From Clostridiales bacterium (GTDB taxonomy: Bacteria > Bacillota > Clostridia > Oscillospirales > QAMX01): a stretch of DNA of 9,881 nt. The translations under genes and the position numbers were made by a program. Positions 1 through 7,057 of the stretch are shown here, piece after piece. The stretch covers positions 1 to 9,881 of the forward strand of contig JAEDMJ010000058.1 of NCBI GenBank assembly GCA_016303065.1. The letters are read 5' to 3'. The notes under the pieces are model-generated. The model was not told the origin of the DNA. It worked only from the letters and a program-made list of their open reading frames with translations, and did not search any database. Each line of letters starts with the position of its first letter. Positions within the stretch are counted from its first letter, which is position 1.

Positions 1-1252
1 GGGCGGCGTGTGCCTCAATGAAGGGTGCATACCGTCAAAAACGCTTCTCTACTCCGCAAAGCTCTATTCCCACGCGAAAAACAGCGAAAAGTACGGCGTC
101 TTCACCGAAGGCGCCCGCATCGACCATGCGGCCGTCGTCGCAAGAAAAGACAAAACCGTCCGCACGCTTACCTCCGGCATCGCCGCGTCCCTGAAGGCCC
201 ACAAGGCAGAGGTTGTCTACGGGGAGGCGAATATCCTCGGACGCATTGAGGGCGGCTTTGAGGTCGCAGTGGGCGAGCAAAAGTACAGCGCCTCAAAGCT
301 TTTGATCTGCACCGGCTCCGAAGCGCTCGTTCCGCCGATTGACGGTCTGCGCGAGTCGGTCGAGTCGGGATTTGCGCTTACTAACCGCGAGATTCTCTCC
401 CTTACGGAGCTTCCGGAGAGCCTCTGCATAATCGGCGGAGGAGTTATCGGGCTTGAAATGGCCTCGTATTTCAATTCCGTCGGCACAAAAGTTACCGTTG
501 TCGAGATGATGGACCGCATTGCCGGACAGACCGACAGAGATATTTCCGGCATTTTGAAAGACGTCTACGCGGCCCGGGGAGTCGATTTCCGCCTCGGGGC
601 GAAGGTCGTTTCGGTGAAGGACTCCGCCGTTGTGTTTGAACAGAACGGAGAAAAGCTCCGCATCGAAGCTTCAAAGGTGCTTGTCTCCATCGGCAGACGC
701 GCCGTTACAAAGGGCTTCGGACTTGAAAACATCGGAGTATTAACGGAGCGAGGGGCAATCGTCACCGACGAACAGCTCAAAACGAACGTCCCCGGCGTTT
801 TTGCCGCGGGCGACGTGAACGGCAGGTCGATGCTTGCCCACACGGCGTACCGAGAAGCGGAGGTTGCGGTCAACACGATGGCCGGAATACGCGACAGAAT
901 GGACTATTCGGCCGTTCCCGCAGTCATTTACACCGATCCGGAAGCCGCTTCCGTCGGAGAGACCGAAGAGACTGCCCGGGCAAAGGGGCTTGACATTGTG
1001 GTCAAAAAACTGCCCATGAGCTATTCGGGAAGGTATCTTGCCGAGAACGAGGGCGGAAAGGGAATCTGCAAGGTCGTTCTTTCGCGGGAGGGAAACAGGC
1101 TTCTGGGCGTTTCGATGCTTGCAAACCCCGCGGGGGAGATCATAACGGCCGCCGCGGCGATGATCGGGCGGGAGTTCCGGGCCGCCGACGTTCAGAGAGT
1201 CATTTTCCCGCATCCGACGGTTGCGGAGATTATTCGCGAGAGCGTTTTCTGA
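1..1252 (+). CDS. lpdA: Dihydrolipoyl dehydrogenase (E3), 5'-truncated by window edge
   Basis: This flavoprotein reoxidises the dihydrolipoyl arm of a 2-oxoacid dehydrogenase complex and passes electrons to NAD+. Reading starts in frame at base 2, and 416 residues are visible. The first of them form the redox-active disulfide motif CLNEGCIPSK (bases 11-40), so only roughly 35-45 N-terminal residues (the FAD GxGxxG strand, plus any lipoyl domain) lie outside the window. An NAD-binding Rossmann motif GGGVIG lies at 434-451. A second FAD-contact motif, VFAAGDVNG, lies near 797-823. The C-terminal dimerisation domain ends with the catalytic His-Glu pair in FPHPTVAEII (His codon 1211-1213, Glu 1226-1228). 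All key residues are present, so the enzyme looks functional. It sits directly before a fused E1 gene, which argues for a dedicated E3 of that complex rather than a mercuric or glutathione reductase, whose C-termini differ. The true start is not visible. Confidence 0.95.
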   Translation, partial: GGVCLNEGCIPSKTLLYSAKLYSHAKNSEKYGVFTEGARIDHAAVVARKDKTVRTLTSGIAASLKAHKAEVVYGEANILGRIEGGFEVAVGEQKYSASKLLICTGSEALVPPIDGLRESVESGFALTNREILSLTELPESLCIIGGGVIGLEMASYFNSVGTKVTVVEMMDRIAGQTDRDISGILKDVYAARGVDFRLGAKVVSVKDSAVVFEQNGEKLRIEASKVLVSIGRRAVTKGFGLENIGVLTERGAIVTDEQLKTNVPGVFAAGDVNGRSMLAHTAYREAEVAVNTMAGIRDRMDYSAVPAVIYTDPEAASVGETEETARAKGLDIVVKKLPMSYSGRYLAENEGGKGICKVVLSREGNRLLGVSMLANPAGEIITAAAAMIGREFRAADVQRVIFPHPTVAEIIRESVF

Positions 1253-1356
1253 AAAAAGGTCAGAAGCGGAAAACCTGTATGAAACTGTGATTTTTTTCGA
1301 TTGCGGAAAAGGAATACATATAAGGAATGCATATATATTAGAAAGGAATTATTGAT
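1253..1356 (+). promoter_or_regulatory. AT-rich intergenic region with tandem direct repeats; possible promoter/operator for the E1-rha genes
   Basis: This is the only sizeable non-coding gap in the window: 104 bp at about 31% GC, against GC-rich flanking genes. It contains a T7 run (1291-1297) and two 12-bp near-identical direct repeats, GGAATACATATA (1311-1322) and GGAATGCATATA (1324-1335), one base apart. A weak sigma-A-like pair is possible: TTTCGA (1295-1300), 18 bp, then TATAAG (1319-1324). A second AT block, TATATT (1334-1339), lacks a fitting -35. The arms GCATAT (1329-1334) and ATATGC (1355-1360) are complementary. They would loop out the ribosome binding site AAAGGAA (1342-1348) and pair across the E1 start codon, but the stem is only 6 bp. 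The promoter reading is an inference; the repeats and composition are directly visible. Confidence 0.3.
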
Positions 1357-3825
1357 ATGCCAAAGAGTCTGTTCGTTGATCCTGCAGAGATAAGAAAGCC
1401 CGGAGCGATCACGTTCACGGATATCCCCGTAAACGCCTACAACAAGAGCTTTGAAGAGGAAAGAGAGAACTTCTCCGACAGCGACCTCATCGGTATTTAC
1501 CGCGATATGCAGTATATCCGAGAGTTTGAGACAATGCTGTATTCCGTCCGCACCACCAAAAAGTACAACGGCGTGGACTATGTCTACACCGGCCCGGCCC
1601 ATCTTTACACCGGTCAGGAAGCCGGCGCGGTGGGCATGGCCTACGGCCTCACCATGGACGACTATATTTTCGGAAGCCACCGCAGCCACGGCGAGGTGCT
1701 TGCCAAGGGCTTTGCGGCGATCAAGCAGCTTCCCGAGGACGAGCTCTATTCCATAATGAAGGACTTCGCCGGAGGAAAGATCCTCTCGGTTGTCGAAGCA
1801 AACAATCACAGCGGAAGCGTCAAGGATCTGGCTGTGGACTTCCTGCTTTACGGCTTTATGGCAGAGCTTTTCGGACGTGAGAACGGCTTTACCATGGGGC
1901 TCGGAAACTCGATGCACGTCTTCTTCACACCCTTCGGAATATATCCCAACAACGCCATCGTCGGCGGTTCCGCCGGAGTCAGCGTCGGCGCGGGACTTTA
2001 CAAAAGAGTCAACAAAAAGCCCGGCATTGTTGTGTGCAATATCGGTGACGGCTCCCTGGGCTGCGGCCCGGTCTGGGAGGCGCTCAACTTTGCCGCCCAG
2101 GATCAGTTCAGAGTCCTCTGGGACGAGGAGCACAGGGGCGGGCTTCCGATCATCTTCAACTTCTTCAACAACCAGTACGGCATGGGCGGTCAGACCCGCG
2201 GCGAGACCATGGCATACGATATGCTGGCCCGTGTCGGCGCGGGTATTTCCCCGACCCAGCTCCATGCGGAGCGCATCGACGGCTACAACCCGCTGGCCGT
2301 GATCGACGCCTTTGCCCGAAAGAGGGCCATTGCCGAGAGCGGCGAGGGTCCGGTTCTTCTCGACACGCTCACATACAGATACGCCGGTCACTCCGCAACC
2401 GACTCTTCAAGCTACCGCACCGCCGAAGAGATCGAGGCATGGCGCGCGCAGGATTCCATCGCGGATTTCCGCGCAAAGCTGGTGGAAAACGACGTCGCCG
2501 ACGAGGACCAGACCGGAACGATTGAAGAGAGCATCAGAGAGCGCATCACTTCCATTATGAAGCTTGCCATCGACGAGAGCGTTTCTCCCAGAATCGATAT
2601 GCGGAAAAATCCAGACGCCATCCGTGAAAAGATTTTCTCCAACGGACACATTGAAAAAATGGCCGAAGGAACTCCCGAAACCCTCACTTCCTATGAAGAA
2701 AATCCGAGAGTCAAAAAGATCGCCAAAAAGAGCCGCTGCGGTATCGGAGAGGACGGAAAGCCCCTTGGCGAGCTCAAAACGGTCTCCATACGCGACGCGC
2801 TCTTTGAGGCAATATTCTCCAAGTTCTGCGAGGATCCCACACTTATCGCCTTCGGCGAGGACGTCCGCGACTGGGGCGGAGCCTTCGGCGTCTACAAGGA
2901 GATGACCGAGAGCCTGCCCTATCACCGCTTCTTCAACTCACCGATTTCCGAGGGCACCATTGTTGCCGCCGCCGTCGGATACGGTCTCTGCGGGGGCAGA
3001 GCCGTTCCCGAGCTTATGTACTGCGACTTCCTGGGCCGCTGTGGCGATGAGGTTTTCAACCAGCTTGCAAAGTGGCAGGCAATGAGCGCCGGGATACTCA
3101 AAATGCCGGTCGTTCTCCGCGTTTCCTGCGGTTCAAAGTACGGAGCACAGCACGCCCAGGACTGGACCAGCCTTACCACCCACATCCCGGGTCTGAAGGT
3201 CTGCTTCCCCGTCACGCCTTACGACGCAAAGGGTCTTATGACCGCAGCGCTCAACGGCACCGACCCCGTCGTCTTCTTCGAGAGCCAGAAGCTTTACGAC
3301 AAGGGCGAGATCTTCCGGAAAGAAGTGCCTGCCGAAAGCTATGAGATTCCTTTCGGAGAGCCGGACATCAAGCGCAGCGGAAAGGACATCACGATTCTGA
3401 CTGTCGGCGCAGCGCTGTACTCCGCGGTGAAGGCGGCGGATATGCTCAAGGAGAAGTTCGGGCTTGAAGCCGAGATCATCGACGCCAGATCCCTCGTCCC
3501 CTTTAACTACGAGCCGGTCGTCGAGTCGGTCAAAAAGACCGGACGGATCGTCCTTGTTTCCGATGCGTGCGAAAGAGGGTCCCACCTCAACGATATGGCC
3601 CGCAACATTACGGAGTTTGCCTTCGATTATCTTGATGCGCCTCCCATCGTTGTCGGAGCCCCCAATGAGATTTCCCCGTGCCCCGAGCTTGAAAGCTATT
3701 ATTACCCGCAGGCCGGATGGATACTTGACGCGATAAATGAAAAGATCCTCCCGCTCCCGGGATACACCAGCGAGTTCAATTTCACGACGCTTGAAAAAAT
3801 CCGCCGCGAAAAGCTCGGCATCTGA
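1357..3825 (+). CDS. Fused alpha/beta E1 subunit of a thiamine-diphosphate 2-oxoacid dehydrogenase complex
   Basis: The family decarboxylates a 2-oxoacid (or cleaves acetoin) on thiamine diphosphate and passes the acyl group to lipoyl-E2. The alpha half is about residues 1-400. It has SHRSHG (107-112) at the conserved loop histidine position, the ThDP/Mg motif GDGS (230-233) closing with NNQYG (271-275), and YRYAGHSATD (340-349). The GDG-to-NN distance is about ten residues longer than usual because of a charged insert near 246-258. A linker of about 70 residues leads to the beta half, which starts near residue 475 with SIRDAL. The beta half carries GEDV, the cofactor-activating glutamate in PISE (Glu532), and QHAQ (598-601) at the usual QHSQ position. 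Most homologues are two separate subunits; here both lie in one 822-residue frame with no sign of a frameshift. The ribosome binding site AAAGGAA lies 8 nt before the ATG. The substrate (pyruvate, branched-chain oxoacid, acetoin or other) cannot be told from these motifs. The neighbouring lpd supplies E3; no E2 is in the window. Confidence 0.92.
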   Translation: MPKSLFVDPAEIRKPGAITFTDIPVNAYNKSFEEERENFSDSDLIGIYRDMQYIREFETMLYSVRTTKKYNGVDYVYTGPAHLYTGQEAGAVGMAYGLTMDDYIFGSHRSHGEVLAKGFAAIKQLPEDELYSIMKDFAGGKILSVVEANNHSGSVKDLAVDFLLYGFMAELFGRENGFTMGLGNSMHVFFTPFGIYPNNAIVGGSAGVSVGAGLYKRVNKKPGIVVCNIGDGSLGCGPVWEALNFAAQDQFRVLWDEEHRGGLPIIFNFFNNQYGMGGQTRGETMAYDMLARVGAGISPTQLHAERIDGYNPLAVIDAFARKRAIAESGEGPVLLDTLTYRYAGHSATDSSSYRTAEEIEAWRAQDSIADFRAKLVENDVADEDQTGTIEESIRERITSIMKLAIDESVSPRIDMRKNPDAIREKIFSNGHIEKMAEGTPETLTSYEENPRVKKIAKKSRCGIGEDGKPLGELKTVSIRDALFEAIFSKFCEDPTLIAFGEDVRDWGGAFGVYKEMTESLPYHRFFNSPISEGTIVAAAVGYGLCGGRAVPELMYCDFLGRCGDEVFNQLAKWQAMSAGILKMPVVLRVSCGSKYGAQHAQDWTSLTTHIPGLKVCFPVTPYDAKGLMTAALNGTDPVVFFESQKLYDKGEIFRKEVPAESYEIPFGEPDIKRSGKDITILTVGAALYSAVKAADMLKEKFGLEAEIIDARSLVPFNYEPVVESVKKTGRIVLVSDACERGSHLNDMARNITEFAFDYLDAPPIVVGAPNEISPCPELESYYYPQAGWILDAINEKILPLPGYTSEFNFTTLEKIRREKLGI

Positions 3826-3846
3826 CAAAAAACGGAGTTTACAGCG

Positions 3847-5103
3847 ATGCAGACAAAGGCACTGAGAATATACGGAAAAAACGATCTGCGGCTTGAAACC
3901 TTTGAGCTGCCGGTTATTAAAGACGACGAGATCCTTGCAAAGATTGTTTCGGACTCACTGTGCATGTCTTCCTACAAGGCCGCGGCCCAGGGAGCCGATC
4001 ACAAGCGGGTTCCAAACGATATTGCCGAAAACCCGACGATACTGGGACATGAATTCTGCGGAGAGCTTGTCGAAGTGGGTTCAAAATGGCAGGACAGGTA
4101 CGCCCCGGGTCAGCGTTTCGCGATCCAGCCCGCGCTGAACTACAAAGGCAGTCTTGACGCGCCGGGCTATTCCTACCGCTATATCGGCGGGGACGCGACT
4201 TATGTCATAATTCCGAGCGAAGTCATGGAGAGGGACTGCCTTCTGCCGTATTCCGGCGAGGCGTTCTTCAGCGGATCCCTTGCGGAGCCGGTTTCCTGTG
4301 TGGTCGGTGCGTTCCACGCCAGCTACCACACCGTTCAGGGAAGCTATGTGCACTCCATGGGCATCGTCGAAGGAGGCCGCACCGCGATACTTGCCGGCTG
4401 CGGCCCGATGGGCATGGGTGCAATCGATTACGCCCTGCACAGTGACAGAAGACCTTCTCTTCTCGTCGTCACCGACATTGACGGCGAGAGGCTTGCCCGC
4501 GTAGAAAGCATCTTCACCAGGGAGGACGCCGCGGCCAACGGCGTTAAGCTTGAATACGTCAACACAAAAGACCTTCCGGACGCCGCCGGGACGCTTATGG
4601 CCTTCACGGACGGCCTGGGATTTGACGACGTGTTCTGTTTTGCTCCGGTGCGCGCTGTTGTCGAAATGGGCGGAGAGCTTCTCGGAAAGGACGGCTGTCT
4701 CAACTTCTTTGCCGGCCCGACCGACAAGGCATTTTCGGCGATGTTCAATTTCTACAATGTACACTATGCATCGGCGCACCTTGTGGGAACGAGCGGCGGC
4801 AACACCGACGACATGAGAGAGGCTCTCTCCCTTATGGAACAGGGACGCATCAATCCCGCGACAATGGTCACGCACATCGGCGGACTTGACGCGGCGGGAG
4901 GGACGACGCTTTCTCTGCCGAAGATCCCCGGGGGAAAGAAACTCATATACACCCATATCTCCCTGCCGCTTACCGCAATTGCAGACTTTGCGGAAAAGGG
5001 AAAGACCGATCCGATGTTTGCCGAGCTTGACAGACTGTGCCGCGCACACAACGGCCTCTGGAACGCCGAGGCGGAAAAGTATCTTCTTGAGGTGATGGCA
5101 TGA
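3847..5103 (+). CDS. Zinc-dependent medium-chain dehydrogenase, L-sorbose-1-phosphate reductase (SorE)-like
   Basis: This is an NAD(P)-dependent polyol/ketose (or ketose-phosphate) oxidoreductase of the MDR superfamily. The putative catalytic zinc ligands are Cys39 (in SLCMSS), His68 with Glu69 in GHEFCG (67-72), and Glu147 in LAEPVSC. The four-cysteine structural-zinc lobe of classical alcohol dehydrogenases is absent. The nucleotide-binding motif is GCGPMG (184-189), and Asp210 ends the second beta strand, which favours NAD(H). Stretches such as GADHKRVP, GHEFCGELVEVG, LNFFAGP and GTSGGNTDDM match my recollection of Klebsiella SorE, which reduces L-sorbose 1-phosphate to D-glucitol 6-phosphate. 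The length of 418 aa fits that family. The gene starts 21 nt after E1 with GGAG (3834-3837) 9 nt upstream, and overlaps the next gene by 4 nt (ATGA). In a rhamnose cluster the true substrate could be L-rhamnulose-1-phosphate, lactaldehyde/propanediol or a related ketose; this is inference. Confidence 0.85.
   Translation: MQTKALRIYGKNDLRLETFELPVIKDDEILAKIVSDSLCMSSYKAAAQGADHKRVPNDIAENPTILGHEFCGELVEVGSKWQDRYAPGQRFAIQPALNYKGSLDAPGYSYRYIGGDATYVIIPSEVMERDCLLPYSGEAFFSGSLAEPVSCVVGAFHASYHTVQGSYVHSMGIVEGGRTAILAGCGPMGMGAIDYALHSDRRPSLLVVTDIDGERLARVESIFTREDAAANGVKLEYVNTKDLPDAAGTLMAFTDGLGFDDVFCFAPVRAVVEMGGELLGKDGCLNFFAGPTDKAFSAMFNFYNVHYASAHLVGTSGGNTDDMREALSLMEQGRINPATMVTHIGGLDAAGGTTLSLPKIPGGKKLIYTHISLPLTAIADFAEKGKTDPMFAELDRLCRAHNGLWNAEAEKYLLEVMA
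5089..5096 (+). promoter_or_regulatory. Strong Shine-Dalgarno for rhaEW, inside the upstream coding end
   Basis: GAGGTGAT matches the anti-Shine-Dalgarno consensus extensively. It lies within the last codons of the SorE-like gene, a few bases before the ATG at 5100. With the ATGA stop/start overlap (5100-5103) it supports this start codon and translational coupling between the two genes. Confidence 0.75.
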
Positions 5104-7055
5104 CGGACCTTGAAACTCTGATCGCCCTTTCGAGAGAATACGGTTCAAATCCCGACCTTGTCCTTGCCGGAGGGGGAAACACCTCTGTCAAGGAAAACGG
5201 AAAGATGTTCGTCAAGGCGAGCGGATTCCGTCTCGGGAACATTACCGAAGAGGGCTTTGTGGGAATGGAGCTTGACGCTCTCCGCAGGATCACGGAAAAA
5301 AAGTATTCCGACAACGAGAAAGCGTCCGAGGCCGAAGTGCTTGCGGATATGATGGCCGCGCGCCTTCCGGGGATGACCGGAAGGCCCAGCGTTGAAGCTT
5401 TGCTCCACGCGCTTTTCAGCCAGAAATACGTCATCCATCTCCACCCCGCGGAGGTAAACGGACTTACCTGCGGCCGGAAGGGGCGGGATGCGCTCGAGTC
5501 GCTTTTCCCGGGAAGAGCCGTCTGGATGGACGAGATAAAGCCGGGCTACACTCTCGCCATGGCGGCTTACCGGGCAATGACCGATTATAAAGCAAGGACA
5601 GGAAGGGATCTCGACCTTCTTGTGATGCAGAACCACGGAGTTTTCTTCGCGGGGGACTGTGAAAAATGCGTCAGGGCGCTGATCGGCGAATTTCTTGAAA
5701 AGATCGGCGGGCTCTGCACCGTGAAAGCCGACCTTGAAGAGACGGAATATGACCGCGACGCCGCAGCGAGAATCGCCTGCCTTGTGACGGCGAAGGCCGC
5801 GGAGAACGGTTCAAGCGTCTTCTTCTCGCCCGGGAGCCTTGACGGATTTGTTGAAGGGTCGGAGGACGCTCTCTGCGCGTTCACGCCGGATCACATTGTC
5901 TACTGCGGTCATGCCTTTGCCGCTGCCGAAAGGCGGGACGACATCGAAGAGCAGTTTTCCGAGGTGATCCGGGCCGTTGACGGCTTCCGGGAGAAATACG
6001 GTGTTTTGCCGAAGATCGTCTGTGTAAAGGGTCTCGGCGCATATGCCTGCGGAAAGACCCACAAGGACGCCGAAACCGCGAAGGCGCTTTTCCTTGACGC
6101 AATGAAGGTTTTCTTCGCGGCGCAGAATTTCGGCGGGGCAAGGTTCATGGCTCCGGAAATGATCGATTTTATCCGCGGCTGGGAAGTTGAAAGCTACCGA
6201 AAGAATGTTTCCGCCGGAAAAGCGGAGCAGAGAAGACTTGAGGGAAGGGCCGTCGTCATCACCGGCGCGGCCCAGGGCTTTGGCGCCGGACTTGCAGATG
6301 CAGTCTGCCGCGAAGGCGGAACCGCCGTCATTGCGGACATAAACCTTGAGGGCGCAAAGGCGTTTGCCGGAGAGTTACGTGAAAAATACGGCGCGGATGC
6401 GGCTTTCGCTGTCGGCTGCAATGTTACGGACGAGGCAAGCGTCGAAGCGCTCTGCGAAGAGACTGTTCTGAAGTTCGGAAGACTCGACGTTTTTGTGTCC
6501 AACGCGGGAATCGTCCGTTCAGGCTCGCTTGAAGAGATGAAGTACGATGCCTTTGAGCTTGTCACAAAGATAAACTATTCCGCTTTCTTCCTCTGTGCCA
6601 AGTACAGCTCGCGCCTTATGAAGCTCCAGACAAGATTCAACCCCGGAACCTGCTGCGACATCATTCAGATAAACTCAAAATCCGGACTTAAGGGCTCAAA
6701 CAAGAATTTTGCCTATGCCGGGAGCAAGTTCGGAGGCATCGGCCTTGTCCAGAGCTTTGCAATGGAGCTTGCGCCTTACCGTGTGAAAGTGAACGCCATC
6801 TGTCCCGGAAATTTCCTTGACGGGCCGCTCTGGACCGATCCGGAAAGAGGTCTTTTTGTTCAGTATCTCCGTGCCGGAAAGGTTCCCGGCGCGAAGACCG
6901 TCGGGGACGTCCGCCGCTTTTACGAGTCGAAGGTGCCGATGGGCCGGGGCTGCGAGGTAAAGGACGTGGCGCGGGCGCTCTTTTACGTCATTGAACAGGA
7001 ATATGAGACCGGCCAGGCACTGCCTGTGACCGGCGGTCAGGAAATGCTCAGTTGA
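5100..7055 (+). CDS. rhaEW: Bifunctional L-rhamnulose-1-phosphate aldolase / L-lactaldehyde dehydrogenase (RhaEW, YuxG-type)
   Basis: The N-terminal half (about 1-370) is a class II aldolase of the RhaD/FucA/AraD superfamily. Its candidate catalytic Glu99 is in PSVE, and the zinc histidines are His113 and His115 (HLHP) and His179 (MQNHG). It should cleave L-rhamnulose-1-phosphate to DHAP and L-lactaldehyde. The C-terminal half (about 381-651) is a short-chain dehydrogenase with the cofactor motif TGAAQGFG (388-395), Asp413 after beta-2 (NAD preference), SNAG (467-470) and the catalytic set Ser526, Tyr539, Lys543 (YAGSK). In this fusion family (B. subtilis YuxG; RhaEW in published comparative genomics of rhamnose use) the SDR oxidises lactaldehyde to L-lactate, so cleavage and oxidation are coupled in one cytosolic polypeptide. 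The length of 651 aa is slightly below the roughly 690 aa of YuxG. All active-site residues are present. L-fuculose-1-phosphate is an alternative substrate, but the adjacent RhaB-type kinase favours rhamnose. Confidence 0.93.
   Translation: MTDLETLIALSREYGSNPDLVLAGGGNTSVKENGKMFVKASGFRLGNITEEGFVGMELDALRRITEKKYSDNEKASEAEVLADMMAARLPGMTGRPSVEALLHALFSQKYVIHLHPAEVNGLTCGRKGRDALESLFPGRAVWMDEIKPGYTLAMAAYRAMTDYKARTGRDLDLLVMQNHGVFFAGDCEKCVRALIGEFLEKIGGLCTVKADLEETEYDRDAAARIACLVTAKAAENGSSVFFSPGSLDGFVEGSEDALCAFTPDHIVYCGHAFAAAERRDDIEEQFSEVIRAVDGFREKYGVLPKIVCVKGLGAYACGKTHKDAETAKALFLDAMKVFFAAQNFGGARFMAPEMIDFIRGWEVESYRKNVSAGKAEQRRLEGRAVVITGAAQGFGAGLADAVCREGGTAVIADINLEGAKAFAGELREKYGADAAFAVGCNVTDEASVEALCEETVLKFGRLDVFVSNAGIVRSGSLEEMKYDAFELVTKINYSAFFLCAKYSSRLMKLQTRFNPGTCCDIIQINSKSGLKGSNKNFAYAGSKFGGIGLVQSFAMELAPYRVKVNAICPGNFLDGPLWTDPERGLFVQYLRAGKVPGAKTVGDVRRFYESKVPMGRGCEVKDVARALFYVIEQEYETGQALPVTGGQEMLS
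7039..7044 (+). promoter_or_regulatory. Shine-Dalgarno that leaves the PHP start codon ambiguous
   Basis: AGGAAA is the only purine-rich site before the PHP gene. It is 7 nt from a TTG at 7052, which overlaps the rhaEW stop as TTGA (7052-7055), and 13 nt from the ATG at 7058. Spacing favours the TTG and codon identity favours the ATG. The two starts differ by two residues. Confidence 0.4.
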
Positions 7056-7057
7056 TT

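Noticed and set aside
1253..1300. Possible rho-independent terminator after lpd (T7 run at 1291-1297)
   Set aside because: No stable GC-rich stem precedes the T-run. Only scattered short pairings (CAG/CTG, A-run with T-run) are possible.
1266..1310. Repeated GCGGAAAA octamer (1266-1273 and 1303-1310)
   Set aside because: Two copies of a short purine-rich word with no symmetry or consistent spacing to promoter elements. Likely chance.
1192..2391. Long antisense open frame (about 399 codons) opposite the E1 gene
   Set aside because: It lies opposite strong E1 alpha motifs, has no recognisable domain, and is the sort of shadow frame expected from GC-rich codon bias.
1357..3825. E1 fusion as an artefact of a missed stop between two genes
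   Set aside because: The linker reads through without a stop, and fused E1 alpha/beta proteins are known in bacteria.
4081..5148. Long antisense open frame (about 355 codons) opposite the SorE-like gene
   Set aside because: It overlaps a gene with clear zinc and NAD motifs, and its translation shows no recognisable motif. It is a shadow frame.
5100..7055. Frameshift or misassembly as the source of the aldolase-SDR fusion
   Set aside because: This two-domain arrangement is an established family (YuxG/RhaEW), and both halves are intact in one frame.
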